From assembly GCA_021129835.1 (NCBI GenBank), contig JAJOKM010000163.1:1-7153 (forward strand): a DNA stretch of 7,153 nt, in the 5' to 3' direction. The notes under the pieces are model-generated. The model was given only the letters and a program-made list of their open reading frames with translations, was not told where the DNA came from and did not search any database. Positions 1 to 6,600 of the stretch are shown here, in pieces. Source of the stretch: Thermodesulfovibrionales bacterium. GTDB lineage: Bacteria; Nitrospirota; Thermodesulfovibrionia; Thermodesulfovibrionales; Dissulfurispiraceae. Each line of letters begins with the position of its first letter. The first letter of the stretch is position 1. The position numbers were made by a program, and so were the translations under genes.

Positions 1-5
1 GAAAA

Positions 6-70
6 TGTCATTGCGAGCCCGAAGGGCGTGGCAATCCCGCCAGGATTGCTTCACTTCGTTCGCAATGACA
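6..70. repeat. Palindromic interspersed repeat, 65 bp, left copy
   Basis: The element starts with TGTCATTGCGA (6-16) and ends with its exact reverse complement TCGCAATGACA (60-70). An inner stem, GCAATCC at 31-37 and GGATTGC at 43-49, closes on a 5-nt loop, so the whole unit can fold into a long hairpin. It contains no reading frame of interest. Repeats of this CATTGCGAGCCCGAAGG type are familiar as dispersed non-coding elements in many bacterial genomes. A related truncated copy lies at 6549-6598. The similarity continues beyond the element: bases 71-93 read in reverse match 6527-6548 (T-run, then GTTATTGCTCT). It may be a MITE-like or REP-like unit; no mobility gene is visible. Confidence 0.85.
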
Positions 71-93
71 AGTGAAGAGCAATAACAAAAAAA

Positions 94-183
94 TATTTAC
101 AGAAGAATAACTTAAGAACCTTTGAACAGTAGTCGTTAGCCAGGTAGCTGGCTTAATATTAAAGAAATAGAGGAGGTAGTAAA
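94..183 (+). promoter_or_regulatory. Upstream region of dsrC with hairpin and strong RBS
   Basis: This is the only non-repeat sequence before dsrC, so a promoter for dsrC should lie here or further left. A perfect 6-bp stem (AGCCAG at 138-143, CTGGCT at 148-153) with the loop GTAG is directly followed by TAATAT at 154-159, which resembles a -10 box. No convincing -35 box sits at the right distance, so the promoter call is weak. The hairpin could be an operator or a leader structure. GAGGAGG at 170-176 is a strong ribosome binding site 7 nt before the dsrC ATG. Confidence 0.35.
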
Positions 184-519
184 ATGCCAATGTATGATTT
201 TCAGGGGAAACAGATAGAGCTTGATGATGATGGATTTCTTCTAAACCTCGATGACTGGTCAAAGGAGCTGGCTATAGACATGGCGGGGAAAGAAGGGATA
301 GAGCTTACGGAGGCCCATTGGGAGGTTATTAATTTTTTGAAGGACTATTATAAGAAGTATCAGATTGCTCCGATGATCAAGGTTCTCGTAAAAGAGATGG
401 GAAAGATGATGGGAAAGGATAAAGGCAATACCAAGTACCTTTATCAACTCTTCCCGGCAGGACCTGCAGTGCAGGCGTGTAAGTACGCAGGACTCCCCAA
501 GCCCACAGGTTGTGTGTAG
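184..519 (+). CDS. dsrC: DsrC, sulfur-carrier protein of dissimilatory sulfite reduction
   Basis: DsrC is a small cytoplasmic protein of the DsrC/TusE family. It carries sulfur on its flexible C-terminal arm, forming a trisulfide with sulfite-derived sulfur at DsrAB, which is then handed to the DsrMKJOP membrane complex. The 111-residue protein has the full family length. Its C-terminus reads CKYAGLPKPTGCV, so both redox cysteines are present: Cys99 and the penultimate Cys110, separated by ten residues. That pattern marks true DsrC rather than TusE-like or regulatory paralogs, which lack one of the pair. The N-terminal part (FLLNLDDWSKELA, then LTEAHWEVINFLKDYY) also fits the family. The start ATG is set by GAGGAGG 7 nt upstream; an in-frame ATG two codons later is less well placed. 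dsrAB is not in the window. The gap of 91 nt to the next gene has no obvious terminator, so read-through is plausible. Confidence 0.97.
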   Translation: MPMYDFQGKQIELDDDGFLLNLDDWSKELAIDMAGKEGIELTEAHWEVINFLKDYYKKYQIAPMIKVLVKEMGKMMGKDKGNTKYLYQLFPAGPAVQACKYAGLPKPTGCV

Positions 520-610
520 TCTTGTGCTAAGGACTAAGGTTTGGTGTCATTGGGTAAGCTGGGCGGCATCCTTTTAGAGTGCTAATAATCAGTGGAGCCG
601 GTTATAAAAT

Positions 611-1111
611 ATGAGTCTGTTCGATCTCATTTCAAGAAAAAAGGCTACTATTTTGAGAAGGTGGTTTGATGCAATAGTGAGCACTTACAGCCCTGAGGCC
701 TCAGGCTTTTTGAGAAAAGAGGGAAGTCAGTTTGCTAATCCTGTAAGGCACACAATACAGAAGGGCATGGATATACTTTTAAGTGAACTTGTTCGTGATA
801 GTGACTTCAGTGAGTTTCCGCCTCTTCTTTATGATGTTATCCGGATTAGGGCGGTACAGGGCTTTGCTCCCTCACAATCCATCTCTTTTATCTTGTTACT
901 TAAAGGTATTGTGAGGGAGGAGATAAAGTCGCAAATATCTAAAGGGCAGTTTGATAATGAGTTGTTGCAATTAGAGTCTAAAATCGACAACTTGGCACTT
1001 AGGTCCTTTGATGCGTATATGGAATGCAGAGAGAAAATTTATGGACTCAAGCTAAATGAGCTTACTAGAAATAAGCCACCTGCTGAAGCTGCCCAAAAGG
1101 GCAGGTTATGA
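611..1111 (+). CDS. RsbRD N-terminal-domain protein, putative sensor/regulator
   Basis: The 166-residue, soluble, mostly helical protein matches what I know of the RsbRD N-terminal domain family. Landmarks are LRRWFDAIVSTYSPEA (about 15-30), a QFANPVRHTI stretch (40-49), DVIRIRAVQGFAPSQSISF (75-93) and a C-terminal helix with CREKIYGLK (139-147). In stressosome proteins this domain precedes a STAS domain and acts as a sensor input module. Here the protein ends after the domain, with no STAS, kinase or DNA-binding part, so how it would pass on a signal is unknown. Similar single-domain proteins are known next to dsrM in sulfate reducers, which argues for a job tied to the Dsr complex. It has no signal peptide or membrane segment. 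The ribosome site is weak (GGAG at 595-598, 12 nt before the ATG), so it may be made in smaller amounts than its neighbours. The function is inferred from context only. Confidence 0.8.
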   Translation: MSLFDLISRKKATILRRWFDAIVSTYSPEASGFLRKEGSQFANPVRHTIQKGMDILLSELVRDSDFSEFPPLLYDVIRIRAVQGFAPSQSISFILLLKGIVREEIKSQISKGQFDNELLQLESKIDNLALRSFDAYMECREKIYGLKLNELTRNKPPAEAAQKGRL

Positions 1112-1182
1112 ACTTAATAAATATATAGTCGCAGGCTCTTATAGAGACGGTACTACAGAGTAATTTGAGGAGCAGTTAAATT

Positions 1183-2175
1183 ATGAACATTCTGTTTTCA
1201 TTTTTTGCAGCAATAGTGCTTGTCTTGCTAAGCATAGCGGGGATAGTCCTAGCGGATATGTATCTTCTTTTCGGAGTAATTATCCCATATGCAGCCGTAG
1301 TTATCTTTACCGTCGGCGTTATTTATCGTGTCCAGAGGTGGGCTCGTTCACCAGTTCCATTTAGCATACCCATAACCGCTGGTCAACAAAAAACCTTGCC
1401 ATGGATTAAGCAAAACAGGATCGAAAATCCGTCAAACACTGCCGGGGTCATTGGAAGGATGTTGTTAGAAGTGCTTCTCTTCCGCTCCTTGTTCAGGGGT
1501 TTGAAGTCTGAATTAGCTGGTGATTCAAAGGTTGTTTATGGTTCTGCCAAATGGCTATGGGTGGCCGGACTGGTATTTCATTATTCCTTTCTTATAGTTT
1601 TACTCAGACATATAAGGTTTTTTACTGAACCCGTCCCTTTCTTTTATCCTATCCTTAAAGGTCTCGATGGGTTCATGGAGATAGGCATGCCGACTCTCTT
1701 TATAAGCACAGCACTATTTACGGCGGCTGCTACTTACCTCTTCTTAAGAAGGGTCTTTATCCCGCAGGTGCGATATATATCGAACGCCGCAGATTATTTT
1801 CCGTTGCTTCTGATCATAGGGATCGCAGTAACCGGAATATTGATGCGCCACTTCATGCCGACTGACCTAGTGGGCATTAAGTACATGATGATGGGACTGG
1901 TAACCTTCGCCCCAATCGTCGTTGATGGTATAGGTGTCATCTTTTATGTTCACCTATTTCTTGTGAGCGCATTATTTGCTTATTTTCCATTTAGCAAGCT
2001 TGTCCATGCAGGTGGTGTCTTCTTTAGTCCTACTAGGAATCTTACTGCTAACAGCCGTGATTTTATACATACTAACCCATGGAATTATCCTGTGAAAGTT
2101 CACACATACGAAGAGTATGAGGAAGAATTCAGGGAAAAGATGAAGATGGTCGAAATACCAGTAGAGAAGGGGTAA
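1183..2175 (+). CDS. dsrM: DsrM, membrane cytochrome b subunit of the DsrMKJOP complex
   Basis: DsrM is the di-heme b, NarI-like membrane subunit that exchanges electrons with menaquinol and passes them to DsrK on the cytoplasmic side. The 330-residue protein has about six hydrophobic helices (roughly 4-24, 30-50, 124-142, 167-188, 205-222, 246-270). The conserved region from residue 123 holds candidate heme-ligand histidines at 133, 143, 223, 257 and 275, including HYSFLIVLLRH and the FYVHLFL segment. The tail ends in a charged cytoplasmic stretch. GAGGAG at 1167-1172, 10 nt before the ATG, supports the start. It is followed after only 2 nt by dsrK, so the two are almost certainly co-translated, in line with DsrMK forming the minimal core module. 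Identification is firm from sequence plus synteny; the exact heme ligands are inferred. Confidence 0.95.
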   Translation: MNILFSFFAAIVLVLLSIAGIVLADMYLLFGVIIPYAAVVIFTVGVIYRVQRWARSPVPFSIPITAGQQKTLPWIKQNRIENPSNTAGVIGRMLLEVLLFRSLFRGLKSELAGDSKVVYGSAKWLWVAGLVFHYSFLIVLLRHIRFFTEPVPFFYPILKGLDGFMEIGMPTLFISTALFTAAATYLFLRRVFIPQVRYISNAADYFPLLLIIGIAVTGILMRHFMPTDLVGIKYMMMGLVTFAPIVVDGIGVIFYVHLFLVSALFAYFPFSKLVHAGGVFFSPTRNLTANSRDFIHTNPWNYPVKVHTYEEYEEEFREKMKMVEIPVEKG

Positions 2176-2177
2176 AT

Positions 2178-3794
2178 ATGCCAAAACTTCCTAAGCCAGA
2201 AGAGTTATCAAAAATAAGCCTTATTCCGCCAGAGAAGTCGTGGATGGACGCACCTGCTGAGATAAGAGAAGGTATGTTCTGTCATCCAGCAAAAGTTAAA
2301 GAACTCGAAGCAGTTAGTTTCCCTAATGCCCACAAGTGGTCTGTGATGGACAAAGACTGGAACCTTCCAGTCGATTGGAAAGAGATATTTTTAAACGGTA
2401 TAAAAGAGCGCCTCTTAAGGTACCGCTCCTTCCATGTATTTATGGACATCTGTGTGAGATGCGGCGCATGCGCCGATAAATGTCATTTTTATATTTCTAC
2501 CGGCGATCCAAAGAATATGCCTGTCTTGAGGGCAGAGCTCCTGAGATCTATTTATAGAAAATACTTTACGGCATCAGGAAAGATATTCGGTAAATTTGCA
2601 GGGGCAAGGGAGCTCACCGAAGATGTACTAAAAGAGCTGTGGTATTACTACTACCAATGCACAGAGTGTCGTCGATGTTCGCTCTTCTGTCCCTACGGCA
2701 TTGATCAGGCTGAAATCACGATGATCGGCAGAGAAATTACAAACCTCCTTGGACTTAATATAGGATGGATAGGGGGTCCTGTTGCCAATTCATTCCGAAC
2801 AGGCAATCATCTTGGTCTTGAGCCACATACACTTAAGAATATCATGGAGACATTGGCAGATGATATAGAGGAAGTAACAGGCATAAGGATTGATCCTCCA
2901 ATTAATAAAAAAGGCGCTGAGGTATTGTTTGTTGCTCCTTCAGGAGACCTTTTTGGAGACCCAGGAGTATATACCGCAATGGGATATCTCATGCTGATGC
3001 ATGAGATAGGACTTGATTATACATGGAGTACTTATGCCTCTGAAGGTGGGAACTTTGGCTTCTTCACATCAATGGAGATGGCAAAAAGACTCAATAGCAA
3101 GGTGTATGCAGAGGCAAAGAGATTAGGCGTAAAATGGATTTTGGGCGGTGAATGCGGCCATATGTGGAGGGTCTGGCACCAGTTTATGAATACATGGAAT
3201 GGCCCTCCTGATTTTCTCGAAGAACCCGTCTCTCCTATAACCGGCACAAAGTTCGAGAGTGCAAAATCGGCAAAGGTAGTTCATATTATGGAGTTTGTTG
3301 CCGACCTGATAAAACATGGCAAACTAAAATTCGATCCGAGTCGAAATGACCACCTAAAGGTCACATTTCATGATTCATGCAATACTGCAAGAGGCATGGG
3401 GATCTTTGAAGAGCCGAGATATGTCATTAAGAGTGTCTGTAATCACTTCCATGAAATGCCCGAAGAGACTATAAGGGAGAGGACATTCTGTTGCGGTAGC
3501 GGTTCTGGTCTGAATGCATCAGAAAATATGGAATTAAGGTTAAGGGGAGGGTTTCCGAGGGCGAGTGCTGTAAAATATGTCCGCGAGAGGCATGGCGTAA
3601 ACATGCTGGCAAATATCTGCGCACTCGACAGGGCAGCATTTCCTCCGTTGATGAACTACTGGGTTCCTGGGGTAGATGTTGCTGGGATACATGAACTAGT
3701 AGGAAATGCGTTAGTTATGGAGGGAGAAGGGGAGAGGACGATGAACTTGCGGCTGGAAACACTGCCTGGCAAGGAGGAGGCAGAAGATGTATGA
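2178..3794 (+). CDS. dsrK: DsrK, HdrD-like iron-sulfur catalytic subunit of the DsrMKJOP complex
   Basis: DsrK is the cytoplasmic subunit related to heterodisulfide reductase HdrD and is thought to reduce the DsrC trisulfide. The 538-residue protein has two classical [4Fe-4S] motifs: Cys92-95-98-102 (CVRCGACADKC) and Cys161-164-167-171 (CTECRRCSLFCP). The C-terminal half has the CCG-type cysteine set expected for the special catalytic [4Fe-4S] centre: GGECGH with Cys326, FHDSCNTARG with Cys401, and FCCGSGSG with Cys438 and Cys439. There are no membrane helices, which fits attachment through DsrM. GAAGGGG at 2166-2172 serves as ribosome site just before the ATG. The gene overlaps dsrJ by 8 nt. 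All key cysteines are present, so the enzyme should be functional. Confidence 0.97.
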   Translation: MPKLPKPEELSKISLIPPEKSWMDAPAEIREGMFCHPAKVKELEAVSFPNAHKWSVMDKDWNLPVDWKEIFLNGIKERLLRYRSFHVFMDICVRCGACADKCHFYISTGDPKNMPVLRAELLRSIYRKYFTASGKIFGKFAGARELTEDVLKELWYYYYQCTECRRCSLFCPYGIDQAEITMIGREITNLLGLNIGWIGGPVANSFRTGNHLGLEPHTLKNIMETLADDIEEVTGIRIDPPINKKGAEVLFVAPSGDLFGDPGVYTAMGYLMLMHEIGLDYTWSTYASEGGNFGFFTSMEMAKRLNSKVYAEAKRLGVKWILGGECGHMWRVWHQFMNTWNGPPDFLEEPVSPITGTKFESAKSAKVVHIMEFVADLIKHGKLKFDPSRNDHLKVTFHDSCNTARGMGIFEEPRYVIKSVCNHFHEMPEETIRERTFCCGSGSGLNASENMELRLRGGFPRASAVKYVRERHGVNMLANICALDRAAFPPLMNYWVPGVDVAGIHELVGNALVMEGEGERTMNLRLETLPGKEEAEDV

Positions 3795-4188
3795 TAGCGG
3801 CAAGGTAATTATCGGCATTGCGGTCTTTCTTGCCTTCGTGATGTTTCCGTTTTACATAAATATTGGTGTGGTCGTCGAAAAACCAGAGCCCTGTCTTGAT
3901 ACCCCTGTTATTCAGGCATTAGAAATAAAAGAGTGTGTTAAACCAGCACATATTATGAGGGCTACGCACATAGCACTGCTGGACAATTGGAAAGACTTAG
4001 CGAGCAGATATGGCGAGAGGCTTTTTGTGACCGAGGACAAGAGGGAATTTGATATAAGCCTCCAGATGACATGTATGCACTGCCATTCCAACTATGAAAG
4101 ATTTTGTATGGAATGCCACGCCTTTGTAGCAATCGATGTAGGCTGCTGGGAGTGCCACGTAGTGCCTGAAAAGGAGACCATGAGATGA
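3787..4188 (+). CDS. dsrJ: DsrJ, membrane-anchored triheme cytochrome c
   Basis: DsrJ is the periplasmic cytochrome c subunit of the DsrMKJOP complex. The 133-residue protein begins with one hydrophobic segment (about 7-29) that serves as an uncleaved anchor or signal. Three CXXCH heme-attachment motifs follow at Cys96 (CMHCH), Cys107 (CMECH) and Cys120 (CWECH). The segment from 46 to 69, with Cys50, then MRATHIALLDNW, resembles the conserved DsrJ region that supplies the unusual cysteine ligand to one heme; assigning Cys50 to that role is inference. The start overlaps the end of dsrK and is supported by AAGGAGG at 3771-3777, inside dsrK. Its stop codon overlaps the start of dsrO (ATGA), indicating translational coupling. 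Confidence 0.96.
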   Translation: MYDSGKVIIGIAVFLAFVMFPFYINIGVVVEKPEPCLDTPVIQALEIKECVKPAHIMRATHIALLDNWKDLASRYGERLFVTEDKREFDISLQMTCMHCHSNYERFCMECHAFVAIDVGCWECHVVPEKETMR

Positions 4189-4952
4189 TCAGCAGAAGGC
4201 AATTCTTGAAGATAGCCGGCATATCTGCGGCATGCGGTATAGGTATGGCTGCAACGAGCTCTTTTATAAAAGCAGGGGCGTCTCGGTCTGATGATACCCG
4301 TGACAGGCTGATAGCAAAGCGATGGGGGATGTTTATTGACACACGGAAGATTGATGAGAATGATAGAGAGAGGATCATAAATGCCTGTCATAGCATTCAT
4401 AATGTGCCTAATTTCGATAATCCTAGGCATGCAGTTAAGTGGATATGGACAGAAGAATTCATACGTGCATTCCCTGAGCAGAGAGGCGAGTTTATTGCAG
4501 AGAAGTTAATACAGAAGCCCATTTTAGTGTTATGTAACAACTGTAGCAATCCTCCGTGTGTGAGGGTATGTCCAACACAGGCAACATTCAAGAGGGAAAG
4601 AGATGGACTTGTGTTGATGGACTTCCACCGCTGTTTTGGGTGCAGGTATTGCATGGCTGGATGTCCTTACGGGGCACGAAGCTTTAATTTTTGGGATCCA
4701 AAGCCTTATATTGAAGAAATAAATCCAGAATTTCCGACAAGGATGATGGGCGTTGTTGAGAAGTGTTCATTCTGCTATCAAAGAATCGACAGGGGTATTA
4801 TACCTGCGTGTGTTGAAGTATCTAACGGGGCAATGGTAGTCGGTGATTTAAGCGATCCAGGTTCAGAGATTAGAATACTGCTCAGAGAACATATCACCAT
4901 CAGGCGCAGACCCGAACTCGGAACCGAACCAAATGTGTTTTACAAGATATAG
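4185..4952 (+). CDS. dsrO: DsrO, Tat-exported ferredoxin-like iron-sulfur subunit
   Basis: DsrO is the periplasmic iron-sulfur subunit that partners DsrP, as in NrfC/NrfD and HybA/HybB pairs. The 255-residue protein opens with a twin-arginine signal, SRRQFLK, followed by a hydrophobic stretch to about residue 27, so it should be exported folded. Cysteines at 117, 120, 125, 129 and at 150, 153, 156, 160 form two complete ferredoxin motifs. Cys194, 197 and 209 form a third, incomplete set: the position where a fourth cysteine is expected (PACVEV then C) is Ser213. The first CxxCxxC motif usual in this superfamily, after the IDTRK segment, is not seen; only Cys68 (INACHSIHNVP) remains there. Cys68 plus the late three could bind one more cluster, giving three in total, but this is inference. 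AAGGAG at 4171-4176 is the ribosome site, inside dsrJ. Confidence 0.95.
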   Translation: MISRRQFLKIAGISAACGIGMAATSSFIKAGASRSDDTRDRLIAKRWGMFIDTRKIDENDRERIINACHSIHNVPNFDNPRHAVKWIWTEEFIRAFPEQRGEFIAEKLIQKPILVLCNNCSNPPCVRVCPTQATFKRERDGLVLMDFHRCFGCRYCMAGCPYGARSFNFWDPKPYIEEINPEFPTRMMGVVEKCSFCYQRIDRGIIPACVEVSNGAMVVGDLSDPGSEIRILLREHITIRRRPELGTEPNVFYKI

Positions 4953-4964
4953 GAGGTATTAAGG

Positions 4965-6122
4965 ATGCTCGAGAAGGCATTAAGCGGAGGCAGAGGATAT
5001 TGGGCATTGGTGATTTCCTTGCTTGTCATTTCCGGTATAGGCGTTATTGCATACCTTTATCAGCTTGAGGTTGGCCTGGGAGTAACTGGGCTATGTAGAG
5101 ATGTAACATGGGGATTATATATAGGGCAGTTTACATTCCTCGTTGGCGTGGCAGCTTCGGCCGTTATGCTGGTTATTCCTTACTACCTTCATGATTACAA
5201 AAAGTTTGGAAAGATTATCATCTTAGGAAAGTTCTTAGCAGTTGCCTGCGTTATAATGTGTATGCTATTTATTTTTGTAGACATGGGACAACCATGGAGG
5301 ATACTAAATTTATTCCTATATATCTCCCCCCATTCACCAATGTTCTGGGATGCGACAGTCTTGGCCGGCTATCTTTCGCTTAATATAGTAACAGGTTGGG
5401 TTGTACTGCAATCAGACAAAAAAGGCGTAAAGGCGCCTTCATGGGTTATGCCGCTGATATATATTTCCATCCCATGGGCTATCAGTATCCATACTGTTAC
5501 CGCTTTTCTTTTTGCAGGACTTCCTGGGAGAGATTTATGGATGAGTGCCCTCCTGGCTGCACATTTCCTGGCGTCGGCATTTGCTGTAGGTCCGTCTCTG
5601 CTGATATTGTTAGCACTTGGTATAAGGAAGTTCACAAAATTTAACCCTGGCAAAGAGGCTATTGCTGTGCTCGGCAAGATCGTCACTTATACGATGAGTA
5701 TTTATCTTTTCTTCTGGGGCCTTAAACTTTTTACATGGTTATTCAGCCAAAAGCCAGGCTATCTCCATGTCTTTCAATTTCTCTTCGTCGGTATAGGCGA
5801 ATATAACGCTATTGTCCCTATTGTCTGGGCGGCTGTCGTCATGGCAGTAACATCTGTTGTTCTCTTAATGATTGCTGCTCTAAGAAAGAATGAAAAGATA
5901 CTCGCATTAGCCTGCATACTGGTGTTTGTGTCGCTCTGGATCGAGAAGGGATTCGTCTTTGTGGTCGGAGGGCTTGCTATTACTCCATTTAAGACAATCA
6001 TAGAATATTGGCCTACCTTGCCTGAAATCGTAATTACGATTGGGGTATGGGCGATTGGATTTCTTATACTCACCATACTTTATAAGATAGCGGTATCAGT
6101 AAGGGAAGAAGAGATAGCATAA
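4965..6122 (+). CDS. dsrP: DsrP, NrfD-family integral membrane subunit
   Basis: DsrP belongs to the NrfD/PsrC family of quinone-interacting membrane proteins and works with DsrO and DsrJ to exchange electrons between the quinone pool and the periplasm. The 385-residue protein has about ten hydrophobic helices spread from residue 13 to 375. Family signatures include GLCRDVTWGLYIGQF (42-56), GQPWRILNLF (108-117), SIHTVTAFLFAGLPGRDLW (174-192) and IEKG (326-329). No heme or iron-sulfur motif is seen, as expected for the family. The start follows dsrO after 12 nt and has a strong ribosome site (AGGAGG just after the dsrO stop, about 4951-4956). It is the last gene of the dsrMKJOP set; a 71-nt gap separates it from the ferredoxin gene. 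Confidence 0.96.
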   Translation: MLEKALSGGRGYWALVISLLVISGIGVIAYLYQLEVGLGVTGLCRDVTWGLYIGQFTFLVGVAASAVMLVIPYYLHDYKKFGKIIILGKFLAVACVIMCMLFIFVDMGQPWRILNLFLYISPHSPMFWDATVLAGYLSLNIVTGWVVLQSDKKGVKAPSWVMPLIYISIPWAISIHTVTAFLFAGLPGRDLWMSALLAAHFLASAFAVGPSLLILLALGIRKFTKFNPGKEAIAVLGKIVTYTMSIYLFFWGLKLFTWLFSQKPGYLHVFQFLFVGIGEYNAIVPIVWAAVVMAVTSVVLLMIAALRKNEKILALACILVFVSLWIEKGFVFVVGGLAITPFKTIIEYWPTLPEIVITIGVWAIGFLILTILYKIAVSVREEEIA

Positions 6123-6174
6123 TCGAAACTGCTTAGGTGATTGCGTGATGAACTTAAAGACAACAAATACAATT

Positions 6175-6193
6175 AGAAGGGAGGTGATTGCAA
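6175..6193 (+). promoter_or_regulatory. Strong Shine-Dalgarno site that sets the ferredoxin start
   Basis: The sequence AGAAGGGAGGTGATT is an almost perfect match to the anti-Shine-Dalgarno end of 16S rRNA. GGAGG lies at 6180-6184, which is 9 nt before GTG at 6194 but only 3 nt before the in-frame TTG at 6188. The GTG is therefore the better start. Confidence 0.7.
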
Positions 6194-6379
6194 GTGTATC
6201 ATGTATCTGTAGACGCAGAAAAATGTGAAGGGTGTGAGGAATGTATGAATGCATGCCCAGTAAGTGTCTTTCAGTTAACCGATGGCAAGGCAGATCCGTA
6301 TCAGGCTTCTGATTGTGAATTTTGTGAAAGCTGTATAAGTGTCTGTCCTACAAGCGCAATTACAATAACAGAAATGTAA
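6194..6379 (+). CDS. 2x[4Fe-4S] ferredoxin, dsr-linked
   Basis: This gene encodes a small bacterial-type ferredoxin of 61 residues when the GTG start is used. Two full cluster motifs are present: Cys11-14-17-21 (CEGCEECMNACP) and Cys41-44-47-51 (CEFCESCISVCP). No signal peptide or membrane part is seen, so it should be cytoplasmic. An upstream in-frame TTG at 6188 would add two residues but sits too close to the ribosome site. The gene is 71 nt past dsrP, on the same strand, with its own strong ribosome site and no terminator between, so it probably belongs to the same transcript. It may exchange electrons with DsrK or with sulfite reductase. Ferredoxins near dsr genes are known in sulfate reducers, but the partner here is inference. 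Confidence 0.9.
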   Translation: MYHVSVDAEKCEGCEECMNACPVSVFQLTDGKADPYQASDCEFCESCISVCPTSAITITEM

Positions 6380-6390
6380 TGTAAATACTT

Positions 6391-6522
6391 TGTAACTACT
6401 CAGGTTGTCAGGTTCAAAGTTCACGGTTCACGACAAAAAAGGTTCCATGTTCACAGTTCGCGGTTCAAAGTTAACAATCTTTATAACCGTGAACCACTGA
6501 ACCGTGAACCTAAGTAGTTACA
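6391..6522. repeat. 132-bp inverted-repeat element with GTTCACGGTTCA motifs
   Basis: The ends are a perfect 10-bp inverted repeat: TGTAACTACT at 6391-6400 and AGTAGTTACA at 6513-6522. Inside, GTTCACGGTTCA at 6419-6430 is exactly complementary to TGAACCGTGAAC at 6498-6509, and looser variants of the same motif recur (GTTCACAGTTCGCGGTTCA around 6439-6457, AACCGTGAACCA at 6485-6496). No reading frame is plausible. The unit begins 11 nt after the ferredoxin stop and is followed by a T-run at 6527-6532, so its transcript could fold into a large hairpin and end the dsr transcript. Origin as a non-autonomous mobile repeat is likely, but not shown by this single copy. Confidence 0.75.
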
Positions 6523-6548
6523 ATACTTTTTTGTTATTGCTCTCCATT

Positions 6549-6598
6549 TGTCATTGCGAGCCCGAAGAGCGTGGCAATCTTGGCGGGATTGCCACGCC
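6549..6598. repeat. Truncated second copy of the left-end palindromic repeat
   Basis: TGTCATTGCGAGCCCGAAG at 6549-6567 is identical to bases 6-24, and the match continues with one difference to the GTGGCAATC block. The remainder differs: GCGTGGCAATC (6569-6579) is followed after 7 nt by its exact complement GATTGCCACGC (6587-6597), and the terminal TCGCAATGACA end is absent. The preceding bases 6527-6548 match the outer flank of the left copy in reverse orientation, so the two copies are related both ways because the unit is palindromic. The truncated end at about 6598 abuts the protein fragment at 6601-6828. Confidence 0.8.
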
Positions 6599-6600
6599 AA

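Noticed and set aside
8..262. An 84-codon - strand frame at the left end
   Set aside because: It is made largely of the palindromic repeat and the dsrC leader (the repeat gives the CHCERSEAI peptide often mis-annotated as protein).
520..610. Possible terminator or small RNA between dsrC and the RsbRD gene
   Set aside because: No stable stem followed by a T-run and no recognisable RNA structure was found.
3962..4430. Two long overlapping open frames on the - strand opposite dsrJ and dsrO
   Set aside because: They are antisense to genes with clear heme and iron-sulfur motifs and show no domain features of their own.
5369..6076. Open frames opposite or out of frame within dsrP
   Set aside because: DsrP is firmly identified by NrfD-family signatures through this stretch; the others are shadow frames without start signals.
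6405..6510. Repeated GTTCACGGTTCA units considered as a CRISPR array
   Set aside because: The units are short, irregularly spaced, in both orientations and without unique spacers of even length; no cas gene is present.
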